Translations under genes and position numbers: made by a program
Part shown: positions 20,355-31,522 of the stretch, piece after piece
Position numbering within the stretch: position 1 is the first letter of the stretch
How the letters are laid out: each line of letters opens with the position of its first letter
The notes under the pieces: model-generated
The model's database searches: none
What the model was told of the DNA's origin: nothing
What the model saw: only the letters and a program-made list of their open reading frames with translations
NCBI GenBank assembly: GCA_018697675.1
Contig: JABINC010000041.1
Coordinates: forward strand, 1-64,000
Origin: Candidatus Peregrinibacteria bacterium
Lineage (GTDB): Bacteria > Patescibacteriota > Gracilibacteria > UBA1369 > JABINC01
Direction: 5' to 3'
DNA: 64,000 nt

Positions 20355-21329
20355 ATGAAAACTATTCTTTCGGGAGTACAGCCATCTGGAACTCAACATC
20401 TTGGGAATTATTTTGGGGCTATGCGACAAAATATAGCGCTAAGTAATGATCCAAATTATGAGGCGTATATATTTCTAGCAGACATGCATGCGCTCACAAC
20501 GGTCAAAGATCCAGCAATGCTCAAGAAGATGAGTACAGATCTGATGCTTGATTATCTTGCACTTGGGCTTGATCCAGAAAAAACAACTTTTTTCCAACAA
20601 AGTGCTGTAAGCGCACATACAGAATTGGCTTGGATTTTGGCTTGCCTAACTCCACATGGACTACTCGAAAGAGCTCACTCTTGGAAGGATGCACTCGCAA
20701 AAGGGGTCAAAGATACGACAGCGGGGCTTTTTACTTACCCGGTCCTAATGACAGCGGATATTTTGCTCTACAAACCAGACCTCGTGCCAGTTGGGAAAGA
20801 TCAGAAACAACATTTGGAAATTGCGAGAGACATCGCAATGAAATTCAACAATCAATATGGAGAAACATTTCCACTTCCAGAAGAGTACACTCCAAAAGAA
20901 GTTGCAGTAGTGCCAGGAACTGACGGACAAAAGATGAGCAAGAGCTATGGAAACACGATCGAATTCTTCGCACCAGAAAACGTTCTCAAAAAACAAGTAA
21001 TGGGAATTGTGACTGACTCAACCCCTGTTGAAGACCCAAAAGATCCAGAGAAATGTAATGTCTTTCAAATTTTCAAATTATTCCTCGATGAAAATGAACA
21101 AAAAGAGCTTGCAGACCGCTATAAAAATGGTGGGCTTGGGTATGGAGATGCCAAGAAAATGCTTTTAGAACGCATTCTTGATTACTTCGGACCTTATCGC
21201 AAAAAACGAGTTGAACTTGAAGGGAATTTGGATTACATTAACTCCGTTATAAACAGTGGAAACGAGAAAGCAAATCAAAGGGCTCTAAAAACCCTTGAAG
21301 AAGTGAAGAAAGCCGTAGGACTCATATAA
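20355..21329 (+). CDS. trpS: Tryptophan--tRNA ligase
   Basis: SGVQPSGTQHLGNYFGAMRQ (HIGH-like); VPVGKDQKQHLEIARDIA; GTDGQKMSKSYGNTI (KMSKS). Confidence 0.97.
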   Translation: MKTILSGVQPSGTQHLGNYFGAMRQNIALSNDPNYEAYIFLADMHALTTVKDPAMLKKMSTDLMLDYLALGLDPEKTTFFQQSAVSAHTELAWILACLTPHGLLERAHSWKDALAKGVKDTTAGLFTYPVLMTADILLYKPDLVPVGKDQKQHLEIARDIAMKFNNQYGETFPLPEEYTPKEVAVVPGTDGQKMSKSYGNTIEFFAPENVLKKQVMGIVTDSTPVEDPKDPEKCNVFQIFKLFLDENEQKELADRYKNGGLGYGDAKKMLLERILDYFGPYRKKRVELEGNLDYINSVINSGNEKANQRALKTLEEVKKAVGLI

Positions 21330-21409
21330 CACTCAATATCACCCGCAACCAATTCAAGAAGTGCAAGATTGTGCAACGTTGTTTAACAAAATTTAATTAA
21401 AATAAAAAC

Positions 21410-23041
21410 ATGACGAAATACATATTCGTTACTGGTGGAGTATGTTCATCCCTTGGGAAAGGGATCGCCTCAGCATCTATCGGTACGCTTCTTAAGGCTA
21501 GCGGCTTTAAGGTTTTTTCTATGAAATTGGATCCATATTTAAATGTAGATCCAGGTACTATGAGTCCATTCCAACATGGTGAAGTTTTCGTCACAGAGGA
21601 CGGAGGCGAAACAGATCTCGACCTCGGACATTACGAAAGATTTATCGGAGAAAATCTCTCAGCGGAATCATCTGTATCTACCGGAAAAATATATACCGAA
21701 GTTCTAGACAAAGAACGCCAAGGTAAATTCTTGGGAGGAACAATTCAAATAATTCCGCATATCACCGGAGCTATCAAAAATCGAATTTTAAAAGCGGGTA
21801 AAAAGAGTAAGGCGGACATCGTGCTAGTAGAGATAGGGGGGACTACGGGAGATATAGAGGGGTTGCCCTATCTCGAGTCAATTAGACAGCTGAGACACGA
21901 ACTGGGGCATGAAAATACATTGTATGTACACTTGACCCTTCTGCCGTATCTCATGGGATCTGGCGAACTCAAAACTAAACCAACTCAGGCGTCAGTTAGA
22001 GATCTGCGATCTATCGGTATTCAACCCGATATGATCATTGCTAGAGCGGACTACCCTATCACAAAAGAAATGCTCAAAAAAATATCTTTATTCTGTGATG
22101 TTGAATTAAAGGCGGTAATTCCAGCTATGACGCTAAACTCAATTTACAAAGTCCCATTAGAATTTCAAAAATACAAAGTAGCTCAAATTGTCGCAGAAAA
22201 ATTACAACTCGGAAAAGTTTCTCCTAGACTTGCAAAATGGAAAGAATTCGTGGAAAAAATCGAAAAGAAAAAATCAAATGTACGAATCGCACTTGTAGGG
22301 AAATATACTGGTCTAGATGATGCATATTTGTCGGTTATCGAATCATTGAAAATTGCATGTTATCACGAAGACAGGAACTTAGAATTAGAATGGGTCTCCG
22401 CAGAAGAGCTCGAACGCAAAAAGAAATCAACGTGGAAACGACTCTCAGAATGTGATGGAATTTTGGTCCCAGGCGGCTTTGGAATTCGCGGAGTCGAAGG
22501 GAAGATCTTGGCTGCAAAATACGCAAGGGAAAACCGCGTCCCATATTTAGGCCTCTGTCTGGGAATGCAAATCATGACAATCGAATATGCTAGACACTAC
22601 CTAGAAGATCCAAAAATTACCTCAGAAGAATTCGATGAAAAAGAACTGCTCGACAAATCAAAATACATAATTCATTTTCTTCCAGGACAGTACAAAGGCT
22701 GCAAGATGGGAGGAACACTAAGACTCGGCTCATACCCTTGTCACCTTGAAAAAGACACAAAAGCTCAGAAACTTTACAACAAGAAAGAAGTTCAAGAACG
22801 ACACAGGCACAGATATGAGGTCAATAACGATTTTTTGGAACAACTAAAAGATTCTAATTGGGTAGCCAGTGGTATGTACCGCGAAGCCGGTCTTGTAGAA
22901 ATAGCTGAACTCAAAAAACATCCTTTTATGATCGGATGCCAATCTCATCCAGAGTTCTTATCACGTCCAGATAAACCACATCCATTCTTTACAGGATTGA
23001 TCAAAGCTTCAAAAAATTATCAAAGAAAACGAAAAAAATAA
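21410..23041 (+). CDS. pyrG: CTP synthase
   Basis: KYIFVTGGVCSSLGKGIASASIGTLLK; MKLDPYLNVDPGTMSPFQHGEVFVTEDGGETDLDLGHYERF; GATase PYLGLCLGMQ. Confidence 0.98.
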   Translation: MTKYIFVTGGVCSSLGKGIASASIGTLLKASGFKVFSMKLDPYLNVDPGTMSPFQHGEVFVTEDGGETDLDLGHYERFIGENLSAESSVSTGKIYTEVLDKERQGKFLGGTIQIIPHITGAIKNRILKAGKKSKADIVLVEIGGTTGDIEGLPYLESIRQLRHELGHENTLYVHLTLLPYLMGSGELKTKPTQASVRDLRSIGIQPDMIIARADYPITKEMLKKISLFCDVELKAVIPAMTLNSIYKVPLEFQKYKVAQIVAEKLQLGKVSPRLAKWKEFVEKIEKKKSNVRIALVGKYTGLDDAYLSVIESLKIACYHEDRNLELEWVSAEELERKKKSTWKRLSECDGILVPGGFGIRGVEGKILAAKYARENRVPYLGLCLGMQIMTIEYARHYLEDPKITSEEFDEKELLDKSKYIIHFLPGQYKGCKMGGTLRLGSYPCHLEKDTKAQKLYNKKEVQERHRHRYEVNNDFLEQLKDSNWVASGMYREAGLVEIAELKKHPFMIGCQSHPEFLSRPDKPHPFFTGLIKASKNYQRKRKK

Positions 23042-23056
23042 AATAACAAAGTCTCA

Positions 23057-24349
23057 ATGCAATTTCAGTACACTGCAATCAACAACGAGAATAAAAAACT
23101 AAACGGTTTCATAAATGCCGAAAATGAAGAAGATGCCCGAAACCAACTAAATAACTTAGGACTGGCAGTACTTGGTATAGAACTAAAAGATTCTGAAGAC
23201 ACAGAAGATGAAGAAAAACTCAAATTTGAAGCTCTCGATAAAAACGGTAAAAAAATCATCGGGACGATCCCAAGCACAGATAAAAATGAAGCCTTTAAGC
23301 GTCTCATAGAAGAGTATAATTTTCAAATTTTGGCGCTCTACAAGCTAGATGCCACAGAAGAAGAAAAAGAATTATCACGAACAGAAATAGGAGCTTTGCA
23401 AAACAACTATGAACTCAAGAAAGCAGAAGAAGCAACTCCAGGAATTCTCACAGAAGAAGAGAAAAAAGTGAAAGAAGAACTTTTGAACGAAGTTAAATTT
23501 GTTATAACCAAAGTTAATGAAATACTCGAAAAATTCACCGATGAAATAAAACCAGCAGAGATCAAGAACATTGAAGCAATGCGAGACAAGCTCCTACGAC
23601 TAAAAAGCTCAAACAATCTGAATTTCATAAAACAAACCTGTGAGGAACTTCTAAAAATCATTCAGAAAAAGGAAATCTACCTACATCAAGATCAATTTGT
23701 ACAAGGAAGGGAGCGTATAAAGCTTGAAACGCAAAAACTTCTCCTGGAGATTCACAAATTAGATACCAGCCCAAATGTGGATTTATTTTCAGACGAATCA
23801 AGTTTCAGAAAGATAAAAGAAAAATTCTTCAAAACCAAAGCTGTATCTGAAGAAAAAACAACTCTAAAAGCTCAGATCAGAGAAATTCAAAGCCAACTCT
23901 TCGATTATTATCGAATTTGGCTAAAAGCTTCACGCAGTATGAAGCCAGAAATAAAAAATAAAATCAGGGAACTCAGTGCTTCAAAAAGAGAACTAAAAGC
24001 CAGCCTTAAGTCGGTTGCAAAAGAAGAAAGACTCAAATCGAAAACTCATAAAGTGAGTACATTGGAACCAGACCTCATAATCATAACAGGCTGGCTACTA
24101 ACATTTTATCTTGGCTACTATTTTCTCAACTACTACCTGACTTTCAAGACAAGTTTCTTGAACCGCAATTTCAGTTTCCAAAGCAATATATTTGAATCCC
24201 CAGTATTTACATATTTAATACTAGGAATATTTCTACTGCACATAATCTTGCAAACAAAACAAATGTTCTTGAGACAGAATCGAGCTTTTAACTACATCGC
24301 ATACCCACTGCTACTAATAACAATAGTTCTCATTAATATAAATTTCTAA
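23057..24349 (+). CDS. Membrane protein with two tandem GspF/PilC N-terminal-like domains, coiled coil and C-terminal TM helices
   Basis: FQYTAINNENKKLNGFINAENEEDARNQLNNLGLAVLGIEL and LKFEALDKNGKKIIGTIPSTDKNEAFKRLIEEYNFQILALYKLD; K/E-rich helical middle; three hydrophobic helices at the C-terminus. Confidence 0.65.
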   Translation: MQFQYTAINNENKKLNGFINAENEEDARNQLNNLGLAVLGIELKDSEDTEDEEKLKFEALDKNGKKIIGTIPSTDKNEAFKRLIEEYNFQILALYKLDATEEEKELSRTEIGALQNNYELKKAEEATPGILTEEEKKVKEELLNEVKFVITKVNEILEKFTDEIKPAEIKNIEAMRDKLLRLKSSNNLNFIKQTCEELLKIIQKKEIYLHQDQFVQGRERIKLETQKLLLEIHKLDTSPNVDLFSDESSFRKIKEKFFKTKAVSEEKTTLKAQIREIQSQLFDYYRIWLKASRSMKPEIKNKIRELSASKRELKASLKSVAKEERLKSKTHKVSTLEPDLIIITGWLLTFYLGYYFLNYYLTFKTSFLNRNFSFQSNIFESPVFTYLILGIFLLHIILQTKQMFLRQNRAFNYIAYPLLLITIVLININF

Positions 24350-25125
24350 TGTACCCGACACTTTTTAAAATCGGACCTTTTGTATTTGGAACCATATGGA
24401 TTTTCGTCGGAATAAGCGTATATGTTTTTTTGAAACTACTCGTAAAAGCTATTCAAAAAAATAGAGGCGATTTCAAATTTCTATACCAAAACTCTACGGC
24501 ACTCATAATAGGGTTTTTCATAGGGGCGCGATTCACCCACGTAGCAACAAACTTCTCATATTATTTCTACGATTTCTCGCTACACAGCTTCCTTTCGACT
24601 TTTACAATATGGGACAAAGGATTCTCATTTTGGGGAGGACTGATAACGGTACTCTTCATGATCTACATGAAAACACGTACCAGAAAAGAATCATTCAAAA
24701 AATGGATGGATTACATGACCGAACCATTTTTATACGCACTCCCAATTGCATATCTAGGAAAATTCTTAGACGGAATGGGCTACGGCACAAAAACCGATCT
24801 ACCCATAGGAATAGCCTTCAAAAACATGAATGTATCGATCATCGACCCCGTACACCCGACCCAGATTTACAGCATGACACTACTAATAATTGCCATTCTC
24901 ATATTCCGACATGTACAGAAATCAAAACCAAAACTACGGCAAATAAAAGGAGCTAGATCAAGTTTTGCAATAGGACTCATTTCAACAATATTACTAATAG
25001 AACATCTATTCCGAGGAGATCCTACAGTAGAAATTTTTAATGTACGAGCTGGTGTTTATATATCTCTGGTCATAGCTATAGCATCATGGATATATTTAAT
25101 AAAAAATATCAAAAAATCTAAATAA
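24349..25125 (+). CDS. lgt: Prolipoprotein diacylglyceryl transferase
   Basis: Multi-TM; GARFTHV, GFSFWGGLI, AYLGKFLDGMGYG, HPTQIYSM motif. TAATG overlap with upstream gene. Confidence 0.8.
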   Translation: MYPTLFKIGPFVFGTIWIFVGISVYVFLKLLVKAIQKNRGDFKFLYQNSTALIIGFFIGARFTHVATNFSYYFYDFSLHSFLSTFTIWDKGFSFWGGLITVLFMIYMKTRTRKESFKKWMDYMTEPFLYALPIAYLGKFLDGMGYGTKTDLPIGIAFKNMNVSIIDPVHPTQIYSMTLLIIAILIFRHVQKSKPKLRQIKGARSSFAIGLISTILLIEHLFRGDPTVEIFNVRAGVYISLVIAIASWIYLIKNIKKSK

Positions 25126-25131
25126 TCTAAA

Positions 25132-25557
25132 ATGAATATCTCAGAATTATTTACACTCTCATATTACTTTGATCTAACACCAAATGGCGGAACTCTAAGT
25201 ATTTTTCTTGCAATATATTTTCTATTAATCCTGGCGCTGAGAGCACATTTAAGACTGGTCGCCGGCAAACATGAACATAGGAAAATTGCTAGAAAATTAC
25301 AGAAAACGCACCTAAGCAGATTGGCAATAATTGCAACTTTAGGAGTCCTAAATATCGGAGCCAGACATATAGGTTTAGCATTTTTCTCAATGAGAATATG
25401 GGCGTATTTCCTAGTACTCTGGAGTTTTTATGAATTATGGAATGTATATCAAGTGTTTCAAAAGAGAATACATACGCACATAGAAACACACAGCCCAATT
25501 CACGTGGACAAATACATACCACATAAAAAAACCAGAAAGAAAAAGCGTAGACGATAA
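25132..25557 (+). CDS. Small hypothetical membrane protein
   Basis: 141-aa ORF directly downstream of lgt, hydrophobic segments and basic C-terminus KKTRKKKRRR. Confidence 0.6.
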   Translation: MNISELFTLSYYFDLTPNGGTLSIFLAIYFLLILALRAHLRLVAGKHEHRKIARKLQKTHLSRLAIIATLGVLNIGARHIGLAFFSMRIWAYFLVLWSFYELWNVYQVFQKRIHTHIETHSPIHVDKYIPHKKTRKKKRRR

Positions 25558-25561
25558 GAGA

Positions 25562-26134
25562 TTACTTGATTGAGAGTAATTTATATCGCACTTTTCCTGC
25601 AGGCACCTGCACTTCAATAGTCTCCCCTACTTCTCTGTCTATCAAAGCCGCACCAATAGGAGATTCATTCGATAAAAGCTTATTCAGAGAATCACTTTCT
25701 GTAGTACCAACAATAGTGTACTCCTCTTCAGATTTATCTTTTATACTTCTGATTTTCACCTTTGCCCCAAGCGTAACAACCTTTGCCGAATGTTTATCAG
25801 AGATGATTCTTGCATTCTTGATTTTATCTTCCAATTCAATAATTCGCCCCTCAACAAAAGCTTGTTCATTTTTCGCCTCTTCATACTCCGAATTCTCCGA
25901 AAGATCCCCAAAAGAGATAGCCTCTTTCAATCTTCCTGATACTTCTTTACGCCTCACAGTTTTCAAATGATTCAATTCTTCCTTAAGTTTCTTGAGCCCT
26001 TCTCTCGTAACAAACACCTCTGCAACAGGAGCAGATATCGGAAGTATAACTTTCTCCTTAGTTTTTTTAACCACTTTTTTAACAGCTTTTAGCTTAGTAG
26101 CTGGCTTTTTATCAGTTTTCTTAGGCATAGTCAT
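25562..26134 (-). CDS. greA: Transcription elongation factor GreA (with Lys-rich N-terminal extension)
   Basis: FVTREGLKKLKEELNHLKTVRRKEVSGRLKEAISFGDLSENSEYEEAKNEQAFVEGRI; DREVGETIEVQVPAGKVRYKLLSI. Confidence 0.95.
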   Translation of the reverse strand: MTMPKKTDKKPATKLKAVKKVVKKTKEKVILPISAPVAEVFVTREGLKKLKEELNHLKTVRRKEVSGRLKEAISFGDLSENSEYEEAKNEQAFVEGRIIELEDKIKNARIISDKHSAKVVTLGAKVKIRSIKDKSEEEYTIVGTTESDSLNKLLSNESPIGAALIDREVGETIEVQVPAGKVRYKLLSIK

Positions 26135-26155
26135 GAATAATTAAAATTTAATTTC

Positions 26156-27364
26156 TTAAAGTGGTCTGATCTTCACACTAGTAGGATGCTCCTTTAATTT
26201 TTGTAGAACTTTCGCCTCAATCTGACGAATACGCTCACGAGTTACACCAAATTCTTGCCCAACCTCTTCAAGGGTATGTCCAATCCCATCTAAAAGACCG
26301 AAACGCATTTCAATAATCTTCTTTTCACGTGGAGACAAGTATTGGAGCATCTCATGAATGTTCTCTTTAACAAGCTGACGATTAGTCGCATCTGAAGGCG
26401 ATAAAGCATCATCATCCTCAATAAAATCTCCAAGTTTGCTATCTTCCTCCGCTCCAACCGGTGCTTCAAGAGATACAATGTCCTGAGAAATTTTCAAAAT
26501 ATGCCGAACTTTCTTCATATCCATATCCATCTCGGCAGCAAGCTCTTCTACAAGCGGCTCACGACCAAGCTCTTGCACCAACCGACGCTGTGTATGAGTA
26601 AGCTTATTGATAGTCTCAACCATATGCACAGGTATACGAATCGTTCGCGCTTGGTCTGCAATTGCACGAGTGATCGCCTGACGAATCCACCACGTCGCAT
26701 AAGTAGAAAATTTGAATCCACGATTCGGATCAAATTTCTCAACCGCACGGAATAATCCAATATTTCCTTCTTGAATAAGATCAAGGAATGAAAGTCCACG
26801 ACCAATATATTTTTTCGCAATACTTACAACTAATCGAAGATTCGCTTCAGCCAATTGAGTTTTAGCAGTTTGATCTCCTCTTGCAATACGACGTGCGAGA
26901 TCCGCTTCTTCTTTTGCAGTGAGCAGATCTACTTTCCCAATTTCACAAAGATACATACGAATTGAATCATTCGCAATCTCCTGTAAATCAACGGATCTTG
27001 TATGTTTAGTAATATGTTTTTCCTCTCTGCTTTTTTTCTTCTTTTTCTCTTCATCGTCGTCATCATCGTCATCTCCATCACCTTTACCACCGCTACTACT
27101 ACCTTCTTCTTCACCCTCTTTCTCACCCCAAATAAGTGCTTTTTCAACATCCACAACGTCAATCCCGCACTCAACAAAAAGCGAATACAACTCATCTACA
27201 AGCTCAATATCTTCCTCCATATTTGGCATGGCTTTCATCAACTCTTTTTGAGTGACAAACCCATTTTTTTGACCTTTTTCTATAAGGGTTCTAACAACCT
27301 CCGAAAACTGGTTCAGCCGCTCATCAGAGGGCTGTACTATAAACTTCCTGTGTTTTTTTGCCAT
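26156..27364 (-). CDS. rpoD: Primary RNA polymerase sigma factor RpoD/SigA
   Basis: [62 protein letters not shown]-terminal [15 protein letters not shown]...[19 protein letters not shown]. Confidence 0.97.
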   Translation of the reverse strand: MAKKHRKFIVQPSDERLNQFSEVVRTLIEKGQKNGFVTQKELMKAMPNMEEDIELVDELYSLFVECGIDVVDVEKALIWGEKEGEEEGSSSGGKGDGDDDDDDDEEKKKKKSREEKHITKHTRSVDLQEIANDSIRMYLCEIGKVDLLTAKEEADLARRIARGDQTAKTQLAEANLRLVVSIAKKYIGRGLSFLDLIQEGNIGLFRAVEKFDPNRGFKFSTYATWWIRQAITRAIADQARTIRIPVHMVETINKLTHTQRRLVQELGREPLVEELAAEMDMDMKKVRHILKISQDIVSLEAPVGAEEDSKLGDFIEDDDALSPSDATNRQLVKENIHEMLQYLSPREKKIIEMRFGLLDGIGHTLEEVGQEFGVTRERIRQIEAKVLQKLKEHPTSVKIRPL

Positions 27365-29166
27365 TAGGGACTTTTTATTAAATCAGAATACTTTTTGAAG
27401 AATTGTTCTTCCTCTTCTGCCATTCCTTTAGACCTCGCTTCTTTCATCTGAAACTTCAATTCTCTCTTTTGATTTCTTTCTTGAAGTTTCTTTACTCTAT
27501 TTGCAATCGCAACTGCTTCACTACACAATTCCTCTTTTGAGAGACGGCTTCCGTATTGGGTTTCTATGAGCAGAGAAACCACTTTTAAGGTTTCTAAGTA
27601 CCCCCCATCCATTGCGTCAAAAAAAGCCTCCGTATCAAGAGCGGTGCCATTATAGTTAGTGGTGAGCGCTTTGTAAACGTTTTTTGCAGTTTCTTCGAGA
27701 TCATTTTCGGCAAGTACATCTTTTACAGAATCAATAGCTTCAGGGAAAGTCATGAGAAAGCCAAAAAAGTAGTCTATAGGCGAGAATTCCGGCCCACCCT
27801 TCTCCTCTGGATTTTCTTTTGTCGGAGAACGATGTTCATACTTTTCTTTCTCAACTTTAAATCTATGAAATTTATCATGTACATCTTGCGATTCGATATG
27901 CAATTTGAAGCTTAATTTTTCAAGATAATCCTTGATTTCAATATCTTCACTCGAGAGTAGTAAAATTTCGAAGAATTTCTCGCACAACCTAATCTTGTCA
28001 GAAGAAGTTAAATTCTTCGAAACTTCTGCTTCGATAATTTCATCAAAATAATGATCCAAATAGTATTTTGCATCTTTCAAACACCCTTCAAATAGACCTT
28101 TATCAGCTTTACACACTTCATCTGGATCTTTGTAATCACCAAGGCTAACTACATACACTTTTAGATTGTTTTTCAGAGCTAGATCGGTCGCCCGGAGGGC
28201 GGCCTTCTGTCCAGCGGAGTCCGAATCAAAAGTTAAATACACGTTCTTTGTGAATCTTTTTACAAATTTAAGCTGCTCATCGGTAATCGCAGTCCCAGAA
28301 GTTGCTACAGCATTTTTATAACCAGCTTGATGAAGTGCAATCACATCAAAATACCCTTCTACAAATATCACTTTATCTTCAGCTTTCACAGCATCAACCG
28401 CCTTGTTCCAACCATAAATCACTCTAGATTTATTATACACGGGAGTATCAGGGGAATTTAGATATTTCGGCTCATCTTCCCCCTTAAGTTTTCGCCCACC
28501 AAAGCCAATAACTCGCCCTCTTTTATCCCAAATCGGAAACATTAATCGCAGCCTAAATCTATCAAAAACTTTCGAGGAATCAGTGGATCTCACAGATACC
28601 TGCCCAGAAGAAATTATGTGATCTTTGGAGCACCCCTGCCCTATCAAATATTCATAAGTTCTTTCATAAGAATCCGGCGCAAAACCAATTTGAAAGTCTT
28701 TAATTATCTCATCTTTTACCCCTCTTCCCCGCAAATATTCAAGCACCTTCTGCCCATCACCTTTCTCCCATAACTGCGCTTCATAGAAACTCGCACAGTG
28801 CGTGCAAATCTCTCTCACAAGCTCTTTCTCCTCTTTACGCTCAGCCCTTTTCTCTGAGCTCATTCCACCAATTTTCCCAGTGTCATATTTGGTCGTATCA
28901 ACCCCAGCCTTTTCCGCCAAAAGCTCAACGGCCTCGTGCATATCCATGTTCTCGGTCAGCTCCGTAAATTTGAAAATATCTCCACCTTTATGACATCCAA
29001 AACAATAAGCAATCTGCTTCTCTGGACTCACCATAAAACTCGGTGTTTTCTCATTATGAAAAGGACAAAGCCCTTTAAAATTCCGCCCAGCTTTCTTGAG
29101 TTTCACGTACTGACCCACCAGCTGCACAATATCAGTCTTCGCCTTTATGTCCTCAAAAATCGTCAT
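27364..29166 (-). CDS. dnaG: DNA primase
   Basis: Zn motif [89 protein letters not shown] overlap with rpoD. Confidence 0.97.
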   Translation of the reverse strand: MTIFEDIKAKTDIVQLVGQYVKLKKAGRNFKGLCPFHNEKTPSFMVSPEKQIAYCFGCHKGGDIFKFTELTENMDMHEAVELLAEKAGVDTTKYDTGKIGGMSSEKRAERKEEKELVREICTHCASFYEAQLWEKGDGQKVLEYLRGRGVKDEIIKDFQIGFAPDSYERTYEYLIGQGCSKDHIISSGQVSVRSTDSSKVFDRFRLRLMFPIWDKRGRVIGFGGRKLKGEDEPKYLNSPDTPVYNKSRVIYGWNKAVDAVKAEDKVIFVEGYFDVIALHQAGYKNAVATSGTAITDEQLKFVKRFTKNVYLTFDSDSAGQKAALRATDLALKNNLKVYVVSLGDYKDPDEVCKADKGLFEGCLKDAKYYLDHYFDEIIEAEVSKNLTSSDKIRLCEKFFEILLLSSEDIEIKDYLEKLSFKLHIESQDVHDKFHRFKVEKEKYEHRSPTKENPEEKGGPEFSPIDYFFGFLMTFPEAIDSVKDVLAENDLEETAKNVYKALTTNYNGTALDTEAFFDAMDGGYLETLKVVSLLIETQYGSRLSKEELCSEAVAIANRVKKLQERNQKRELKFQMKEARSKGMAEEEEQFFKKYSDLIKSP

Positions 29167-29275
29167 AATTTACATTTAACACATAACGGAACTACAATAC
29201 ACCCGATAAGCGGGGAGTAAATCTACCTCAATTACCAAGATTTCTCAAATGAATTTACTTTCAAAAAACACTCAA

Positions 29276-29304
29276 TTGTCCTGAAAGAGAAAAAATGGTA
29301 TACT
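29276..29304 (+). promoter_or_regulatory. Promoter with extended -10 upstream of ORF 29332
   Basis: TTGTCC-N17-TATACT with TGG immediately before the -10 (TGn extended -10). Confidence 0.5.
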
Positions 29305-29331
29305 TCAAAGATAAAAATAAAATCATAAATC

Positions 29332-30201
29332 ATGGGAAAAGAAACTCTAGATACAGGAATTGAACGAAACCCAGACATAAACAGATTTGAGAATGAAGAA
29401 GTTGGGCTCGAAAAACAGACGGTAGAATCTGTAAAAGATGCCTATCTAACAGCACATAGAATACTTAGTAAGTCATTCAAAATAAAAGATGGGGACCCAC
29501 CTCGTCATAATCTTGGGAAACATAATCATCAATTTGAGAAAGGCGGATATTTGATTACGATTACGGTCACAATAGGCTCAGCAAAAGATGATTTTCGGAA
29601 TACAGATTATGGGCAATCTCCCAAAGATGGAAGTGGCGTCCCTAAAGATGAAATAGTTCGAATCGACAAAGCTGATAAATACGGACCTATATACCAACCA
29701 ATAAGAATTACAGCAAAACAATTAAAAGGCATATGGAGACCACCAAGCGAAGACGAATGGATCAATGAAGAAGAAATTACATTTACAAACATGTATGTGA
29801 ATGGACACACAAACATGGAGTTGGAAAGTGTCGGATATGATGATGGAATAATCGCATACAGCAGAATAGAAAATGGGGAAACTGATATTGTAGGAGGTCC
29901 AACATTACTTATGACCTTAGATAAAATAACACCATTACTCATAGAAGAAGAAAAAGCTTTGACACAAGCTGAAGAAGAATTTGATTTAACAGGTACTGTG
30001 AGCAAATCAACATATGACAACCGCATCACCAGTGCCACCACCCCCTATAGATATGGGGGATCAGCAAGAAGTCGTAGAAGAAGACGTGGGAAAACACGAC
30101 GAACAAAAGCAGAACATGCAGAAAAAACCAAAAAAAGCGATGACACACCTATATATGGACCAGAGCTAGCTGAAGGACCAAATGATGATATTCCAACATA
30201 A
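29332..30201 (+). CDS. Hypothetical hydrophilic protein with basic C-terminal tract
   Basis: 289-aa ORF with its own promoter-like element; C-terminal SARSRRRRRGKTRRTKAEHAEKTKK. Confidence 0.7.
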   Translation: MGKETLDTGIERNPDINRFENEEVGLEKQTVESVKDAYLTAHRILSKSFKIKDGDPPRHNLGKHNHQFEKGGYLITITVTIGSAKDDFRNTDYGQSPKDGSGVPKDEIVRIDKADKYGPIYQPIRITAKQLKGIWRPPSEDEWINEEEITFTNMYVNGHTNMELESVGYDDGIIAYSRIENGETDIVGGPTLLMTLDKITPLLIEEEKALTQAEEEFDLTGTVSKSTYDNRITSATTPYRYGGSARSRRRRRGKTRRTKAEHAEKTKKSDDTPIYGPELAEGPNDDIPT

Positions 30202-30213
30202 AATTAAGAAGAA

Positions 30214-31515
30214 ATGCTAAACTTCATAAACATAGACCCGAATATCACATCAATTTTACTTGCACTCGGGCTTGGAGCGGTAATTGGGCTTGAGCGAGAA
30301 ACAATGATGCAGCGTGGAGGATATCCAGGATTCGCAGGAATCAGGACTTTTTCATTTATTGGACTCATGGGGGCAATATCAGGAATTCTCGGATTACTCG
30401 TTCACATATCTCTAGCTGTAGCAGGCCTTGCAATCATGGGCGCACTGATCTCACTTGCTTACTGGGCAGAACAAAAACATCAAAGAATAGGATTAACAAC
30501 AGAGATAACAGCAGTCCTAACATTTATGATCGGAATGCTAACAGCATATGGACAAATTTTCCTCGCAGTAATAGTAACGATAGCGATGATCACAGTCCTC
30601 TCACTCAGGCAATACCTTCACAGATTCGCAAAAAGTCTAGCAAACGAAGAAATCTTCGCCGGAATCAAATTTGCAATCATTGCATTCATAATTTTACCTC
30701 TACTTCCAGACATGACATTTGACCCATGGGGAGCGCTCAATCCGTATAAAATCTGGCTGATTGTCGTACTTATTTCTGGACTTAGCTTCACTGGTTATAT
30801 ACTTAATAAAATCGTAGGAGAACGCAAAGGAATGGCCCTCACGGGGTTCTTCGGCGGATTTGTATCATCTACTGCAGTCAACCTAAGCCTCGCCGAACAA
30901 AGCAAAGAAAAACGCTTTCCAACTGGAGCCCTACTCCTCGCATTATTTCTAGCTCAAGCATCTAGCTTGATCCTCACATGTATCGAACTTTTTGTGCTAA
31001 ACCGCCCACTCTTCATGGCAGCAATTCTCCCACTAGCAATCACGATTGCCGCATTATTCGGGCTATCTATTTTCTATTATCGCTCACGCTCAAAAAAGAA
31101 AACTCAGCTCAAAAAAGCAGTTAAAATGAGAAGCCCATTCACTCTTTCACAGGCCCTGATCTTCGGCGGAATCTTCAGTGTAATGATGCTTACAATCAAA
31201 ATTCTTTTCAACTACATAGGAGATGCCGGACTATACGTCACAAGTATTTTCTCTGGATTAATTTCACTCGATGCAATGACAGTAACGATCGCCGAAGTGG
31301 CAAAGGGCGCTGCAGTCACCACAACTTCAGAAGCCATAACAAATGCCATTTCAATAGACACAGGTTTACAACTTATCATTCTAGGAGTTATAGCTAGTAT
31401 CGTACAAAAAATCATCGCCCTATTTTTCCTGGCAGACAAGAAATTCCGAATAAAGGGAACTGTATATTTACTTGCAATCATAGGAATTTTAGGTACATTT
31501 GGATACCTATTATAA
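30214..31515 (+). CDS. MgtC/SapB-DUF4010-like multi-TM membrane protein
   Basis: GLGAVIGLERETMMQRGGYPGFAGIRTFSFIGLMGAI (MgtC-like) followed by DUF4010-like ERKGMALTGFFGGFVSSTAVNLSLAEQSK. Confidence 0.82.
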   Translation: MLNFINIDPNITSILLALGLGAVIGLERETMMQRGGYPGFAGIRTFSFIGLMGAISGILGLLVHISLAVAGLAIMGALISLAYWAEQKHQRIGLTTEITAVLTFMIGMLTAYGQIFLAVIVTIAMITVLSLRQYLHRFAKSLANEEIFAGIKFAIIAFIILPLLPDMTFDPWGALNPYKIWLIVVLISGLSFTGYILNKIVGERKGMALTGFFGGFVSSTAVNLSLAEQSKEKRFPTGALLLALFLAQASSLILTCIELFVLNRPLFMAAILPLAITIAALFGLSIFYYRSRSKKKTQLKKAVKMRSPFTLSQALIFGGIFSVMMLTIKILFNYIGDAGLYVTSIFSGLISLDAMTVTIAEVAKGAAVTTTSEAITNAISIDTGLQLIILGVIASIVQKIIALFFLADKKFRIKGTVYLLAIIGILGTFGYLL

Positions 31516-31522
31516 ATAGGTT

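Noticed and set aside
26919-27367. + strand Ser/Phe-rich ORFs opposite rpoD
   Set aside because: Antisense of the acidic/Lys linker of the sigma factor; rpoD itself is unambiguous.
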